IMG/VR virus record: IMGVR_UViG_3300046534_001341
Location: 1-64,000 of that record
DNA: 64,000 nt
From: a virus
Strand: one strand, 5' to 3'
In this document: positions 55,953 to 64,000 of the stretch, piece after piece
Layout: each line of letters begins with the position of its first letter
Position numbering within the stretch: the first letter of the stretch is position 1
Translations under genes and position numbers: made by a program
The notes under the pieces: model-generated
Database searches by the model: none
Told to the model about the DNA's origin: nothing
The model's input: only the letters and a program-made list of their open reading frames with translations

Positions 55953-56609
55953 ATGAATATGACGACTCTCGCTGGATTCTTAAAAGAAGTAGAGAACCAT
56001 AAATTAACAGTGGTTCGGGATGACGGTTTGAATCGTCATATTCGTTTAGCAGAACCAGGCACAGGTAACTGTCAATTTGATTTAATTACTTGGCCTGGTC
56101 ATCTGTGTGTCACTGGGGATTGTGGAACTTATGTATTCCAAAGGACCAATGACATGTTTGAGTTCTTCCGCCAGAACCAGAAAGGCGAGAAGGAACTGCG
56201 CATCAATAGTGGATACTGGTCTGAGAAACTACTCAGCACATGTAATCACGGTGGTGTTAAAAAATTCTGTACAGATTTATTCAAGAAACAGTTGGATGAC
56301 TACATAGAAAACCACTGGGAATTTGAAGATGACGACGACGAAGAGCTTAAGGCTGTCGAAGTTAAAGCAAAAGTTTTAGCAGAAGTAAATGAAGAAATTG
56401 TCACCATACTTGATATGGGTAAAGACATGGCCTTGAACGCAGCCATGACTTTCAAGTCCGAATATGGGCACACTTTTGAAGATTTCTGGGATTACGAATT
56501 CGACAAGTATACCCACCACTTTTTGTGGAACCTATACTCCATTGCATGGGGTATTCAACAATATGACCTCAGCAAGGAATCAGAATGTCCTACTCCAAGC
56601 AAGACTTAG
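55953..56609 (+). CDS. conserved N4-type protein between ATPase and vWA genes
   Basis: This 218-residue, acidic protein has a beta-rich front (DDGLNRHIRLAEPGTGNCQF) and helical back with a DDDDEELK patch. Its position between the MoxR and vWA partners suggests a third component of that complex. No motif recognised. Confidence 0.6.
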   Translation: MNMTTLAGFLKEVENHKLTVVRDDGLNRHIRLAEPGTGNCQFDLITWPGHLCVTGDCGTYVFQRTNDMFEFFRQNQKGEKELRINSGYWSEKLLSTCNHGGVKKFCTDLFKKQLDDYIENHWEFEDDDDEELKAVEVKAKVLAEVNEEIVTILDMGKDMALNAAMTFKSEYGHTFEDFWDYEFDKYTHHFLWNLYSIAWGIQQYDLSKESECPTPSKT

Positions 56610-57754
56610 AAACAGCTTTTGATAAAGCAAAAATTGGTTTGATGACTAAGCACAACAGCATATTCATCACGACCATCCTATTCTCCCTGAAGCATACGTG
56701 GGACGAATCCTGCAAGACTGCTGGGACGAATGGGGTCGATTTGGTAATAGCGCCCACATGGTTCATGAGTATGACTGCAGGAGCCCGTATGGGCCTACTA
56801 GCGCATGAAGCATGGCACGTTGCTTTCAACCACATGACCCGTGGTGACAGCTACGAGCATAAGGAATACAACATTGCTGCTGATCATGTAATTAATGTGA
56901 TGCTGAAGGATGCTAGTTACGAGCTCCCTGAGGGGGGTTACGGAGACTTTAAATACCGTGGTTGGAGTACCGATGAAGTGTATAAAGATCTGCAATCTAA
57001 CCCAAAGCCGCCGCCACCTAAAGGTGGTGAAGGTTCAGGGGGCTGCGGTCAGGACATTAAGTACCCAAGTGATGAAAAAGACAAAGATGGTAAGGGTAAT
57101 ACCCAAAAACAAAAAGACAACCTTCAGCGCAAGATAGAAGACACCCTGATCAAAGCCACCACCCAGTCGAAAATCATGGGTGACGCTGCTGGTACGATCC
57201 CAGGAGACATCTCCCGAATGCTGGATGAACTTCTTAATCCAAAATTGGATTGGAAGACTTTGTTGAGCAATTATATGAATGCCTTCGCTAAAGAAGACTA
57301 TTCGTATCAGCGCCCCAACAAACGATTTATGCCTGATTTCTTTTTACCTGGTATGCACAGTGAAAGTCTCGGTGAGATTTGTTTTGCATGTGACGCCAGT
57401 GGTTCTGTATCGCAGGCAGATTTTACTGCGTACTTGAATGAAATTAATTACGTGAAGGAAGAGTTGAATCCCGTCCTCACTACCATTATCGATTTCGATA
57501 CTCGCATTAATAATGTTCACTCTCTCGGACAAGATGATTCGATTGAAGGTATTAAATTTACAGGTGGTGGCGGTACAAACCTCACTCCAGTATTTGATTA
57601 CTACAGTGACCGCAAGCCTGTTGTGCTAGTGGTCTTTTCGGATTTGTACTGTTCAATGATTAAGAATGATCCAGGCTACCCAGTTTTATGGGTGTGCGTG
57701 AACAACCCACGGGGCCAAGTAAATTTCGGCACCATAATTCATATTGACCTTTAG
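56585..57754 (+). CDS. vWA-domain protein with metallopeptidase-like HExxH
   Basis: The 389-residue protein has an N-terminal metallopeptidase-like domain with LLAHEAWHVAFNH (H74, E75, H78), and a C-terminal von Willebrand A-like domain whose MIDAS starts DASGS (D270, S272, S274), a layout like DUF2201. A Gly/Pro/Lys-rich linker is at about residues 145-185. MoxR ATPases act with vWA proteins, so it should work with 54899-55948. The start overlaps the preceding gene by 25 bases. Confidence 0.85.
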   Translation: MSYSKQDLETAFDKAKIGLMTKHNSIFITTILFSLKHTWDESCKTAGTNGVDLVIAPTWFMSMTAGARMGLLAHEAWHVAFNHMTRGDSYEHKEYNIAADHVINVMLKDASYELPEGGYGDFKYRGWSTDEVYKDLQSNPKPPPPKGGEGSGGCGQDIKYPSDEKDKDGKGNTQKQKDNLQRKIEDTLIKATTQSKIMGDAAGTIPGDISRMLDELLNPKLDWKTLLSNYMNAFAKEDYSYQRPNKRFMPDFFLPGMHSESLGEICFACDASGSVSQADFTAYLNEINYVKEELNPVLTTIIDFDTRINNVHSLGQDDSIEGIKFTGGGGTNLTPVFDYYSDRKPVVLVVFSDLYCSMIKNDPGYPVLWVCVNNPRGQVNFGTIIHIDL

Positions 57755-57765
57755 AAAGGAAAACC

Positions 57766-58749
57766 ATGTCTACAGTATTCGTAGAATCCGTACAGGCAAG
57801 TATCTGTGCAGTGACAGGTAAGCGTATCGACACATTAGTTTGTGAGTATCCGCGTGCCATTCACGCCCAGTTACTTACTCACGGTGTGTTTAGTAAAAAC
57901 AGTTCATCATCTCGTGCTGTACCAATTGCTTCGGCAATTGCTCAGATACGAAAAAGCCCAGCTAAGCCGATATTTACGGCTAAGCAAACAGGTATGCAAG
58001 GCGAGCGCATTACAGATACTGGGCGTTTAACTAGTATCAATATAGCGCACAATTTATGTATGGAATTCGCAATAACCACAGCAAATTGGATGGATGCCAA
58101 TGGCGTCCATAAACAAAATGCTGCCCGTTACCTTGAAACATTCCAAAATATTCGCATCGTGTTGACTTCAACAGAATGGGAAAACTGGGATTGGTTACGT
58201 ATCGATGCCGCTGCTCAACCTGAAATTCAGGAATTGGCTATTGCCATGAAAGCTGCACGCGATGCTGCTGAACCAATGAAGTTGGATGCTGGTGAATACC
58301 ACGTTCCTTTCGTTGAGCGTAATCGTAATGTTGCTGGCAAGCTGGAGTACTTCACCAAAGAAGAAGTAAAAGTAGGGGGTGCTGTATTAGCGGATATCTT
58401 CAACCAAGTCGATCTGAAGACTGCCATTGATATTTCGATGTCATGCTGTGCACAGGTTTCTTACCGTAAGCTTGATAACTCAGCAGAAAAAGCTGAGGAC
58501 ATTATCCCCAAATTATTTGGTGGTAAGAAAATTCATGCAAGCCCTGCGGAACACCAAGCAACCCCAATCGATGCCAAGTTCCACGGTAAAGCACCAAAAT
58601 TACCCTTACAGGTAATCATGGCCAGCCTTCCGGCTGGTGTAAATGCAATAGGTATTGATCTGCAATTCCGTTCGGGTAACTTCACGAACTGGATACAGCA
58701 GCGTCAAATTATCGAAGGTCATGACGCGGCGTTAATGCCGAAGGTTTAA
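57766..58749 (+). CDS. ThyX-like flavin-dependent thymidylate synthase
   Basis: The 327-residue protein has a ThyX-signature-like segment near residues 36-50, THGVFSKNSSSSRAVP, compared with RHRxxSxNxxSxR. It would make dTMP from dUMP using FAD and folate, serving DNA synthesis with the dNMP kinase and MazG-like enzymes. The two Arg that flank the His in the consensus are Thr and Gly here, so the flavin or substrate site is modified. Length agrees with the longer phage ThyX group. Confidence 0.75.
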   Translation: MSTVFVESVQASICAVTGKRIDTLVCEYPRAIHAQLLTHGVFSKNSSSSRAVPIASAIAQIRKSPAKPIFTAKQTGMQGERITDTGRLTSINIAHNLCMEFAITTANWMDANGVHKQNAARYLETFQNIRIVLTSTEWENWDWLRIDAAAQPEIQELAIAMKAARDAAEPMKLDAGEYHVPFVERNRNVAGKLEYFTKEEVKVGGAVLADIFNQVDLKTAIDISMSCCAQVSYRKLDNSAEKAEDIIPKLFGGKKIHASPAEHQATPIDAKFHGKAPKLPLQVIMASLPAGVNAIGIDLQFRSGNFTNWIQQRQIIEGHDAALMPKV

Positions 58750-58752
58750 ACC

Positions 58753-58983
58753 ATGTTGAATGGCATCGTTGTAATGCACGGCGGCGTCATTGAACGCTGT
58801 GGTGTAAGTAGAGGTTACGGACCGGTGGAAGTATGGAAGGATTCAATACATCAACTCACTGTAGAGGATGTACCTGACGACCCAACGGAACGTACCATTT
58901 GGTTAACAGAGTTTGCTCAAAAAATGTTTGAACTTGGGCAGGCACACAAAGGTCGTGAGACCAAAGTGAGTGAATATGATTGA
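58753..58983 (+). CDS. small acidic protein between thyX-like and mazG-like genes
   Basis: This 76-residue protein is compact with a WLTEFAQKMFELGQAHKG helix. It ends overlapping the MazG-like start. It is probably cotranslated with the nucleotide genes. No family recognised. Confidence 0.55.
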   Translation: MLNGIVVMHGGVIERCGVSRGYGPVEVWKDSIHQLTVEDVPDDPTERTIWLTEFAQKMFELGQAHKGRETKVSEYD

Positions 58984-59560
58984 AGGTTACAAACAAATGG
59001 TAACTGATTTGGCTAAACCAGGTCAGGCCATTGTTGATTCAATGTCAGCAGAACGAGCACATTGCTTACACATGGCCGTAGGTCTTGTAGGTGAAGTAGC
59101 AGGTGAGCTACCAGTAAGTACTTCTATGGAAAACCTGATTGAAGAATTAGGTGATGTGGAGTTTTACTTTGAAGGTTTGATGCAGGCATATACTATCCCT
59201 GCTTTGTTAGATGTGCCTGAAGGCATTAACCCAGATCTTAGTAAATTACCCTCTATACTAGCCTTAGTTGTTATTGCTGGTGATATCATGGATGTGGTTA
59301 AAAAGCACGTCATCTATGGTAAGGAAGTGGACATGTTGAAGTTGGTAAATAACATGTCAGCTTTCCGTCAAATCCTCAACGCTATTGAGGGCGGTATGGG
59401 TGAGGACATCTCTCAGGGGATTATACTTGAAGCCAACATGCAGAAGTTACTGAAAGGTGAAACTGCACGCTACAAATCTGGTTCGTACTCCGATGATCAG
59501 GCAACTGATCGCGCGGACAAAGCCAGTAATGTAGTAAACATAAACAAAAACAAAGACTAA
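58976..59560 (+). CDS. MazG-like nucleotide pyrophosphohydrolase
   Basis: The 194-residue all-helical protein has the MazG pattern GLVGEVAGEL, then ENLIEELGDVEFYFEGL, with Glu/Asp residues arranged as in the E-x2-E and E-x2-D metal sites. It would hydrolyse NTPs or dNTPs (possibly dUTP or (p)ppGpp-like) during phage growth. Start could also be the GTG at 58970. NMQKLLKGETARY near the end resembles but is probably unrelated to the LKxLL tail. Confidence 0.75.
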   Translation: MIEGYKQMVTDLAKPGQAIVDSMSAERAHCLHMAVGLVGEVAGELPVSTSMENLIEELGDVEFYFEGLMQAYTIPALLDVPEGINPDLSKLPSILALVVIAGDIMDVVKKHVIYGKEVDMLKLVNNMSAFRQILNAIEGGMGEDISQGIILEANMQKLLKGETARYKSGSYSDDQATDRADKASNVVNINKNKD

Positions 59561-59720
59561 ATGTTTTTGTTTTTACTGACGCTGGTGTTCATGAGATTAG
59601 TCCCCTCAGAACACCAGCAAGAGCTAGAACCTAAAGGTTCCAATTGGCAGTTAACTCTGCACAGACAAAAGTCACCGCACGTTTTTAGAACGTGTATTGG
59701 GACTATAGCCTGAAATATAC
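59542..59720 (+). ncRNA. structured intergenic RNA candidate
   Basis: The gap after the MazG-like gene holds a series of inverted repeats. These are an 11-pair A/T stem across the stop codon (59542-59552 with 59562-59572), a perfect 10-pair stem GCTGGTGTTC/GAACACCAGC (59581-59590 with 59609-59618), GAACC/GGTTC (59627-59640) and CACGTT/AACGTG (59678-59694). No ORF is convincing. It may be a regulatory RNA or an mRNA 3' end; a tRNA is not supported. Confidence 0.4.
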
Positions 59721-59721
59721 T

Positions 59722-59762
59722 AAAAAAGCCGTACTCCTTCTCTCGTTGGATGCGGCTTTTTT
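59722..59762. terminator. bidirectional-type terminator
   Basis: AAAAAAGCCG and CGGCTTTTTT pair over a 21-base loop, with T-runs on both strands. It follows the structured stretch and separates the nucleotide genes from the helicase block. Confidence 0.75.
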
Positions 59763-59788
59763 TATTTGATTAATTCTGAGGTCAATTT

Positions 59789-60004
59789 ATGCAAAACAAA
59801 TTTACATCACAATTGATTAAGTTCACAGAAGAAGCAATACCTAAATTGGAAATACGTGCGCTAATACTTACAGGCGATGCTGGTAAGGTGGAGCAGAAAA
59901 AATTAACCCGAGCAAGAGTACAGTTGCATAACCTACAGTGGTATGGCACCTGCCACGCCCCGCAAACACCCTCACAAAAATTAAGGAAGAATTTCAGTGG
60001 CTGA
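59789..60004 (+). CDS. small basic protein
   Basis: This 71-residue product has a helical LIKFTEEAIPKLEIRALIL front and a basic Gln/Lys-rich end. Its end overlaps the next gene, and its codons supply the AAGGAAG ribosome site of that gene. The function is unknown. Confidence 0.5.
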   Translation: MQNKFTSQLIKFTEEAIPKLEIRALILTGDAGKVEQKKLTRARVQLHNLQWYGTCHAPQTPSQKLRKNFSG

Positions 60005-60659
60005 ACCATTATTTTATTTACGTAGTCGTCACGGCGACACAGGCAACAACGTCATGTTCCATGCAAAGATGGGGAGTGGTTACACCACTAATTTGGATGA
60101 CCTACACCTGTTCACAATTGCTGAGGCACAAAAACAATTAGGTTATAGCATCCGTTCTCTACCCTTACTAGCAGACGAAGTAGATAAGTTATCTATTAAA
60201 GCTGTGGACATGCAGAACCTAGACCATGAAAAGAATAACGAACACAAAAAGAATTCACCTGATGTATTTAATATACAGTTAGGTGGGCATTACAATGGTA
60301 ACGACATCGCATTCATAACCGGCAGTGGTGTGACTTATGACTACAGTAAGGCAGAGACCTTTACAGTAGATGCAGCTCAGAAATATTTACTGGCTCACCA
60401 AGGGGATAGCCTTTTCATCTGGAACCAAGCCTATTTAGATAGCATCGCCCGTCGTACTTTTCAATCCCACAACATAAACACCCGCAGCATGACCACCAAA
60501 CCAGGTATCGTGTATAAAAAACCACGCAAAAAACGCCCCACCACTGGCAAGACAAGAATTAACTGTCCTGACTGTGGACGCATTCATTGGCAGTACAACC
60601 CTTACGATTTTGAGGGCTGTGCCCATATAAGTTGTAAGGGTTGGCGTTCAAGCTATTAA
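59997..60659 (+). CDS. protein with internal duplication and C-terminal zinc finger
   Basis: GTG start with AAGGAAG upstream. The 220-residue product shows two related units (F-x-L-R-S-R-H-G-D-T-G-N-N-V and F-N-I-Q-L-G-G-H-Y-N-G-N-D-I, each followed by G-Y/V-T-x and an F-T-x-A/D-A-Q-K helix), a basic Lys/Arg/Pro linker and a C-terminal zinc-finger pattern NCPDCGRIH, then GCAHISCKGW. It probably contacts nucleic acid near the helicase. No family recognised. Confidence 0.6.
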   Translation: MAEPLFYLRSRHGDTGNNVMFHAKMGSGYTTNLDDLHLFTIAEAQKQLGYSIRSLPLLADEVDKLSIKAVDMQNLDHEKNNEHKKNSPDVFNIQLGGHYNGNDIAFITGSGVTYDYSKAETFTVDAAQKYLLAHQGDSLFIWNQAYLDSIARRTFQSHNINTRSMTTKPGIVYKKPRKKRPTTGKTRINCPDCGRIHWQYNPYDFEGCAHISCKGWRSSY

Positions 60660-60671
60660 TAAGGAAAAAAC

Positions 60672-61931
60672 GTGACACAAATAACACTATCATCAGAGCA
60701 ACAAGTAGCCTTGAACATGGCTATGGAGTTCCTCCTAGACTCAGAATCTACTGAGATGGTTATTGATGGCTTCCCCGGAGTTGGTAAAACAACTTTGGTC
60801 GAGCACATCCTAATGGCAGCGAGAGCACGAGCAAAAATGCTCAAGCTTTTAACTAACCGTGGTCACCAATTAAACGTGTACCTTACTGCCACTACCAATA
60901 AGGCAGCTAACGTACTTGGTGCTATGACTAAAGAAGATGGTATGAGTATTCATTCTCTTCTTGGTTTACGTCCGGTACCTGATCACCGCACAGGCAAAAT
61001 GAACCTAAAGCAATCACCCAACCCAAGAGCTATTGACGATGCTCTCATCATTATTGATGAGGCCTCCATGGAAAACATGGAGCTATTAGAAGTTGTTCGT
61101 GGTCGTACGCAACGCTGTAAAGTAATTCATGTAATGGATTCGTACCAGTTGGCTCCGATCGGGGAAAGTCATTGCCCAGTTTCAACCGAAGTAAAAAAAC
61201 AAGCCAAGCTTAAAATCCCTCAGCGTTACGGCGGTGAGATTGCTAAGTTAGGCACTCAGTTCCGCCATGCAATTGATACGGGTGAATTTACTCCGATCAT
61301 CCCAAATGGTGCTGAAATTATCAAAGCTGATGGACCTACATTTCAGAGTATGGTGGATACTGCATTTAATGGTAAGCAGGGTGTGGACCATGCTCGTATC
61401 ATTTGCTGGACTAACGACAAGGTTAGGCAGTACAACGATTACACTCGTAATCTAGTAACGCAGTCAGAATTCTTTGAACCAGGTGAGATGGTTATCACCA
61501 ACAAACCTATAATGTCCAAGAAGCAAACAGCTTACTCTACTGACTCAATTGTTCAGGTTTCAGATGTGGATTCATACGTAGGTGAAGAGTATGGTGTGAA
61601 GGGTATCTGGTACACGTTGTCTGGAAATACTGAAGTATTCCAAGCTCTGAACCAATACGATGTTAAGCAGCGTTTAGATGCCACAGTCAAGTCGAAAGAT
61701 TGGGCTACTCACTACATGCTCAAAGATTTCTTCGGTGACCTCCGGCCAGTAAATTCGTGTACATCCCACAAGAGCCAAGGCAGTACTTACGACATCGCGT
61801 TCGTAGATCTTGACGATATAGGGGGGTGCCGTAAACCAATTGATGTTGCTCGTATGCTAAATGTGGCATCGACTCGTGCATCTCAGCAAGTCGTCTATTA
61901 TGGGAACTTACCAGCCAAATATGGAGGCTAG
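60672..61931 (+). CDS. SF1 DNA helicase (Dda/RecD-like; N4 gp37-like)
   Basis: The 419-residue protein has motif I DGFPGVGKTT (K39), motif II IIDEAS (DExx form), the Q-motif-like start SSEQQVALN, and motifs V/VI HKSQGSTYDIAFVDL and NVASTRASQQVVYYG. This is the Dda/RecD branch of SF1, as in N4 gp37, and should unwind DNA 5' to 3' at the fork. GTG start. It lies shortly upstream of the DNA polymerase as in N4. Confidence 0.92.
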   Translation: MTQITLSSEQQVALNMAMEFLLDSESTEMVIDGFPGVGKTTLVEHILMAARARAKMLKLLTNRGHQLNVYLTATTNKAANVLGAMTKEDGMSIHSLLGLRPVPDHRTGKMNLKQSPNPRAIDDALIIIDEASMENMELLEVVRGRTQRCKVIHVMDSYQLAPIGESHCPVSTEVKKQAKLKIPQRYGGEIAKLGTQFRHAIDTGEFTPIIPNGAEIIKADGPTFQSMVDTAFNGKQGVDHARIICWTNDKVRQYNDYTRNLVTQSEFFEPGEMVITNKPIMSKKQTAYSTDSIVQVSDVDSYVGEEYGVKGIWYTLSGNTEVFQALNQYDVKQRLDATVKSKDWATHYMLKDFFGDLRPVNSCTSHKSQGSTYDIAFVDLDDIGGCRKPIDVARMLNVASTRASQQVVYYGNLPAKYGG

Positions 61932-61932
61932 T

Positions 61933-62448
61933 GTGACTGAATTTAAACCCCAGTTTAGGGCACAACTTCTTAGTATTCTCATGCAGGCTTTATTCGTAAA
62001 GCAGCATGAAGAAATTAAGAAGGAAATCAACGCAATTATTTTGGATAATAGTTACAACTCTTCTCCAAGAGCCTTTGCTTTTCGTTATAAAAACAAAGCT
62101 TATATCGATGAGGGGCTGCCTAATTACACCCCAAAGATTGAACTGCACGTAGACCATCGAGCCACCATGGATAATATCCTAGTGCGGCAACAGCACATCG
62201 AGATGGAGTACATTCGTATAGATGCGTACATCACTCGTTGCATGAATTTATGTAAAACAGTTTCAGATCTGTACGTAACGATACCTGAGCAGTTACATAA
62301 GTTTTTCCCATCTACTATCACCACCCACAAAAGTAGAGGTAACAGCCCACTGATTTTAAGTGAAGCTGAGGCCACTCGTTTTGCGCGGGAAAATGAAGTA
62401 GCTCATGCAAGTTTGATGCGACGCCTATTAACATTAATTATTATTTAG
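61933..62448 (+). CDS. conserved protein between helicase and DNA polymerase
   Basis: The GTG at 61933 is preferred because GGAGG lies five bases upstream; an ATG at 61921 is also in frame. The 171-residue product is helical with FRAQLLSILMQALFVKQHEE and basic C-terminal half. The N4 gp38 position suits it. No function assigned. Confidence 0.55.
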   Translation: MTEFKPQFRAQLLSILMQALFVKQHEEIKKEINAIILDNSYNSSPRAFAFRYKNKAYIDEGLPNYTPKIELHVDHRATMDNILVRQQHIEMEYIRIDAYITRCMNLCKTVSDLYVTIPEQLHKFFPSTITTHKSRGNSPLILSEAEATRFARENEVAHASLMRRLLTLIII

Positions 62449-62458
62449 TGGGGTAAGT

Positions 62459-62704
62459 ATGTCAGAAGTAGAACTGTTAAAAGAAGTAGAAGATGCCCAC
62501 TTACGCATCGAAGGCTTGAAAGAAAGAATTATGAACCTAGAGCATTACATAGGTTTACGTTCTCATTCATTTGATGGCTACCGCCGTCAGTACGATTTCC
62601 ATCAGATAAAGAAGGATATGGTATATCGTAACCGTCCCCAGTCTTTATTTGAAAAAAGAAAGGCTAAACAAGATGAAGCACGTCCTTTTCAAAGAGGCGG
62701 ATAG
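62459..62704 (+). CDS. small coiled-coil protein
   Basis: This 81-residue protein starts with a coiled coil (VELLKEVEDAHLRIEGLKER) and ends basic. It overlaps the DNA polymerase start by 32 bases, suggesting coupled translation. The function is unknown. Confidence 0.55.
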   Translation: MSEVELLKEVEDAHLRIEGLKERIMNLEHYIGLRSHSFDGYRRQYDFHQIKKDMVYRNRPQSLFEKRKAKQDEARPFQRGG

Positions 62705-64000
62705 TTACCCAATAGCAATATTGGTTAAGGATTCCGCTCTACAAAAACCCAAGCTTGAGAATCATTACGTCAAGCCTTTGATGGCAATGGGTATTCCTGA
62801 ACAGGACATGATTGCTTTCAGTCTGGATTATGCAGGCAAGAAAAAACCTACCGTAGCTATCTGCAGAAAGTACTTACAGACGCTTATGCCTGCGCTAGAA
62901 AGCTTACAAACGAAGTTGCTATACGTTGCTGACGCTAATTACTTTAAATTGCTCACAGGGCTTAAGAAAGCGGATGCGTATTATGGCTACAAGAAGCCGT
63001 GTGTCATTGAAGGTTATGAACACATGGAAATAGTACTAGGTACCAATTTTGGTATGTTGTTTTTCAAACCTGAAATGCAGCAGAAGCTGGATATGTCCCT
63101 GAATGTGGTGAGTACTGTCTATGACGGTACCTACCAAGAACTGGGGGTGGATATAATCCACTCTGAGTACTACCCAGACAATGTTTGGGACATCAAGGGG
63201 TCATTGGCCTTACTTCACCAGTTCCCTGAGCTGACGGTGGATATAGAGGCCTTCAGCCTTGAGTTCCACAAGGCAGGTATCGGCAGTATTTCATTCGCCC
63301 ACGATGAACATAACGGGATTGCATTCTGCTGTGATTATGAAGGCGAGGGTTACGATGCCCAAGGTGAACCATACGTAAAAGGTGATGGTTCATACGGTAA
63401 GCAGATAGATAACATTGAGGTGAAGAAACTCCTGCGTGAATTCTTTGAAGAATACGAAGGCAAGTTGACTTACCAAAATGGTAACTACGACATCAAAGTT
63501 TTGATCTATGAATTGTTCATGGATAATTTATTGGATCAGGAAGGCCTACTTGAAGGCCTGGAAGTAATGACCAAGAGTATCGACGACACAAAGTTGATTA
63601 CATACTTGGCCACAAACTCAACCTCTGGAAATAGTCTCGGCCTCAAGGGCAATGCTCACGAGTACGCAGGTAACTACGCCGAGGAAGAGATCAAGGATAT
63701 TCGCCGAATACCTGAGAAGAACCTACTCCGGTATAACCTAGTGGATTGCTTATCTACTTGGTTTGTGAAAAAGAAAAATTGGCCGATCATGGTAGCTGAT
63801 AACCAGTTGGAAATTTACAACACTATCAAAATACCGAGCGTGAAAGTAATACTACAGGTTGAGTTGACTGGTATGTGCTTAAACATGGACAACGTGATTA
63901 CAGCCAGTGCTGAATTAAACAAGATCAAAGACACACACTTGGATGCTATTACTAATTCTACTGTGGCTCAAAAATTCCTGAAGCTAATTCGACAGGAGGA
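62673..64000 (+). CDS. DNA polymerase, family A type (N4 gp39-like), 3' truncated
   Basis: An ATG at 62673 opens a frame with no stop to the window end (442 codons seen). Proofreading exonuclease motifs are present: Exo I LTVDIEAF (D and E), Exo II YQNGNYDIKV and Exo III YNLVDCLST. The polymerase palm should follow beyond the window. Helicase and small genes directly upstream match the N4 order. Identification of the exonuclease is firm; the N4-type polymerase is by context. Confidence 0.88.
   Translation, partial: MKHVLFKEADSYPIAILVKDSALQKPKLENHYVKPLMAMGIPEQDMIAFSLDYAGKKKPTVAICRKYLQTLMPALESLQTKLLYVADANYFKLLTGLKKADAYYGYKKPCVIEGYEHMEIVLGTNFGMLFFKPEMQQKLDMSLNVVSTVYDGTYQELGVDIIHSEYYPDNVWDIKGSLALLHQFPELTVDIEAFSLEFHKAGIGSISFAHDEHNGIAFCCDYEGEGYDAQGEPYVKGDGSYGKQIDNIEVKKLLREFFEEYEGKLTYQNGNYDIKVLIYELFMDNLLDQEGLLEGLEVMTKSIDDTKLITYLATNSTSGNSLGLKGNAHEYAGNYAEEEIKDIRRIPEKNLLRYNLVDCLSTWFVKKKNWPIMVADNQLEIYNTIKIPSVKVILQVELTGMCLNMDNVITASAELNKIKDTHLDAITNSTVAQKFLKLIRQE

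Noticed and set aside
57344-58427. Minus-strand frames across the vWA and ThyX-like genes
   Set aside because: They are opposite to motif-bearing genes and have no starts with ribosome sites.
59425-59490. NMQKLLKGE in the MazG-like protein as another LKxLL tail
   Set aside because: It is about 40 residues from the end, within the enzyme fold, and the K-E-x-x-L-K context is absent; probably chance. The same applies to V-K-K-L-L-R in the DNA polymerase.
59581-59650. Possible tRNA: acceptor-like GCTGGTG/CACCAGC and a GGTTC element
   Set aside because: The matching arms are only 38 bases apart, and no anticodon arm or proper T-loop can be placed.
1-64000. Lysogeny functions, transposons, insertion sequences and attachment sites
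   Set aside because: No integrase, excisionase, repressor, transposase or flanking repeats were found on either strand.

Overview
The window looks like about 64 kb of a strictly lytic N4-type podovirus (Schitoviridae). The evidence is the diagnostic RNA polymerase set. A giant virion protein of 3262 residues (1586-11374, minus strand) carries single-subunit RNA polymerase motifs at R1417, D1565, K1654/Y1662 and D1925. A second, split T7-like polymerase is encoded as RNAP1 (48992-49972) and RNAP2 (50407-51402). N4-like capsid, portal, terminase, ATPase/vWA, helicase and DNA polymerase genes sit in N4 order. No integrase, repressor, tRNA gene or CRISPR array was seen. Holin-like, i-spanin and lipoprotein o-spanin genes point to a Gram-negative host. 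The window starts inside the SSB gene and ends inside the DNA polymerase gene, so it comes from a longer, apparently circularised assembly. The natural genome ends probably lie near 37.8-40 kb, between the terminase genes and the early genes.

Layout. (1) 1-1589 (+) is the end of the replication block: SSB C-terminus, RuvC-like resolvase, a tail-peptide protein and a membrane protein. (2) 1586-37849 (-) is the late block: virion RNAP, four inner-virion-type proteins, major capsid, scaffold, portal, a spanin/holin cassette, a large adhesin with an SGNH-type hydrolase, a ThiE/TenI-like protein, a SAM-binding/spermidine-synthase-like protein, tail fibres, connector and terminases. A two-gene plus-strand pocket (dNMP kinase, M15 endolysin; 22386-23389) interrupts it. 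Three good sigma70-type promoters lie at its upstream end. (3) About 37.9 kb is a divergent control region with back-to-back sigma70-like promoters and a leader with interleaved inverted repeats in front of a Tad2-like (DUF2829) anti-defence gene. (4) 38-48.9 kb (+) is an early region of small genes, punctuated by hairpins with a TAAC loop that are candidate virion-RNAP promoters. (5) 49-54.9 kb (+) holds the split RNAP and then an array of small Cys-rich proteins. (6) 54.9-64 kb (+) is middle/replication: AAA+ ATPase, vWA/metallopeptidase-like protein, ThyX-like thymidylate synthase, MazG-like pyrophosphohydrolase, SF1 helicase and DNA polymerase.

The most unusual feature is a shared C-terminal tail, consensus K-E-x-x-L-[KR]-x-L-L followed by a small or basic residue. 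It closes about eighteen otherwise dissimilar small proteins from at least four tandemly duplicated families (45254-46009, 46011-48319, 49969-50404, 52639-54877) and two minus-strand proteins near 39.1-39.7 kb. This looks like a common docking peptide worn by many early effectors. No computation or database search was possible, so family names rest on motifs and gene order read by eye. No gene-free stretch exceeds about 300 bases; the longest (37850-38089, 39746-39999, 40213-40435, 59561-59788) are described as leader, hairpin or structured elements.
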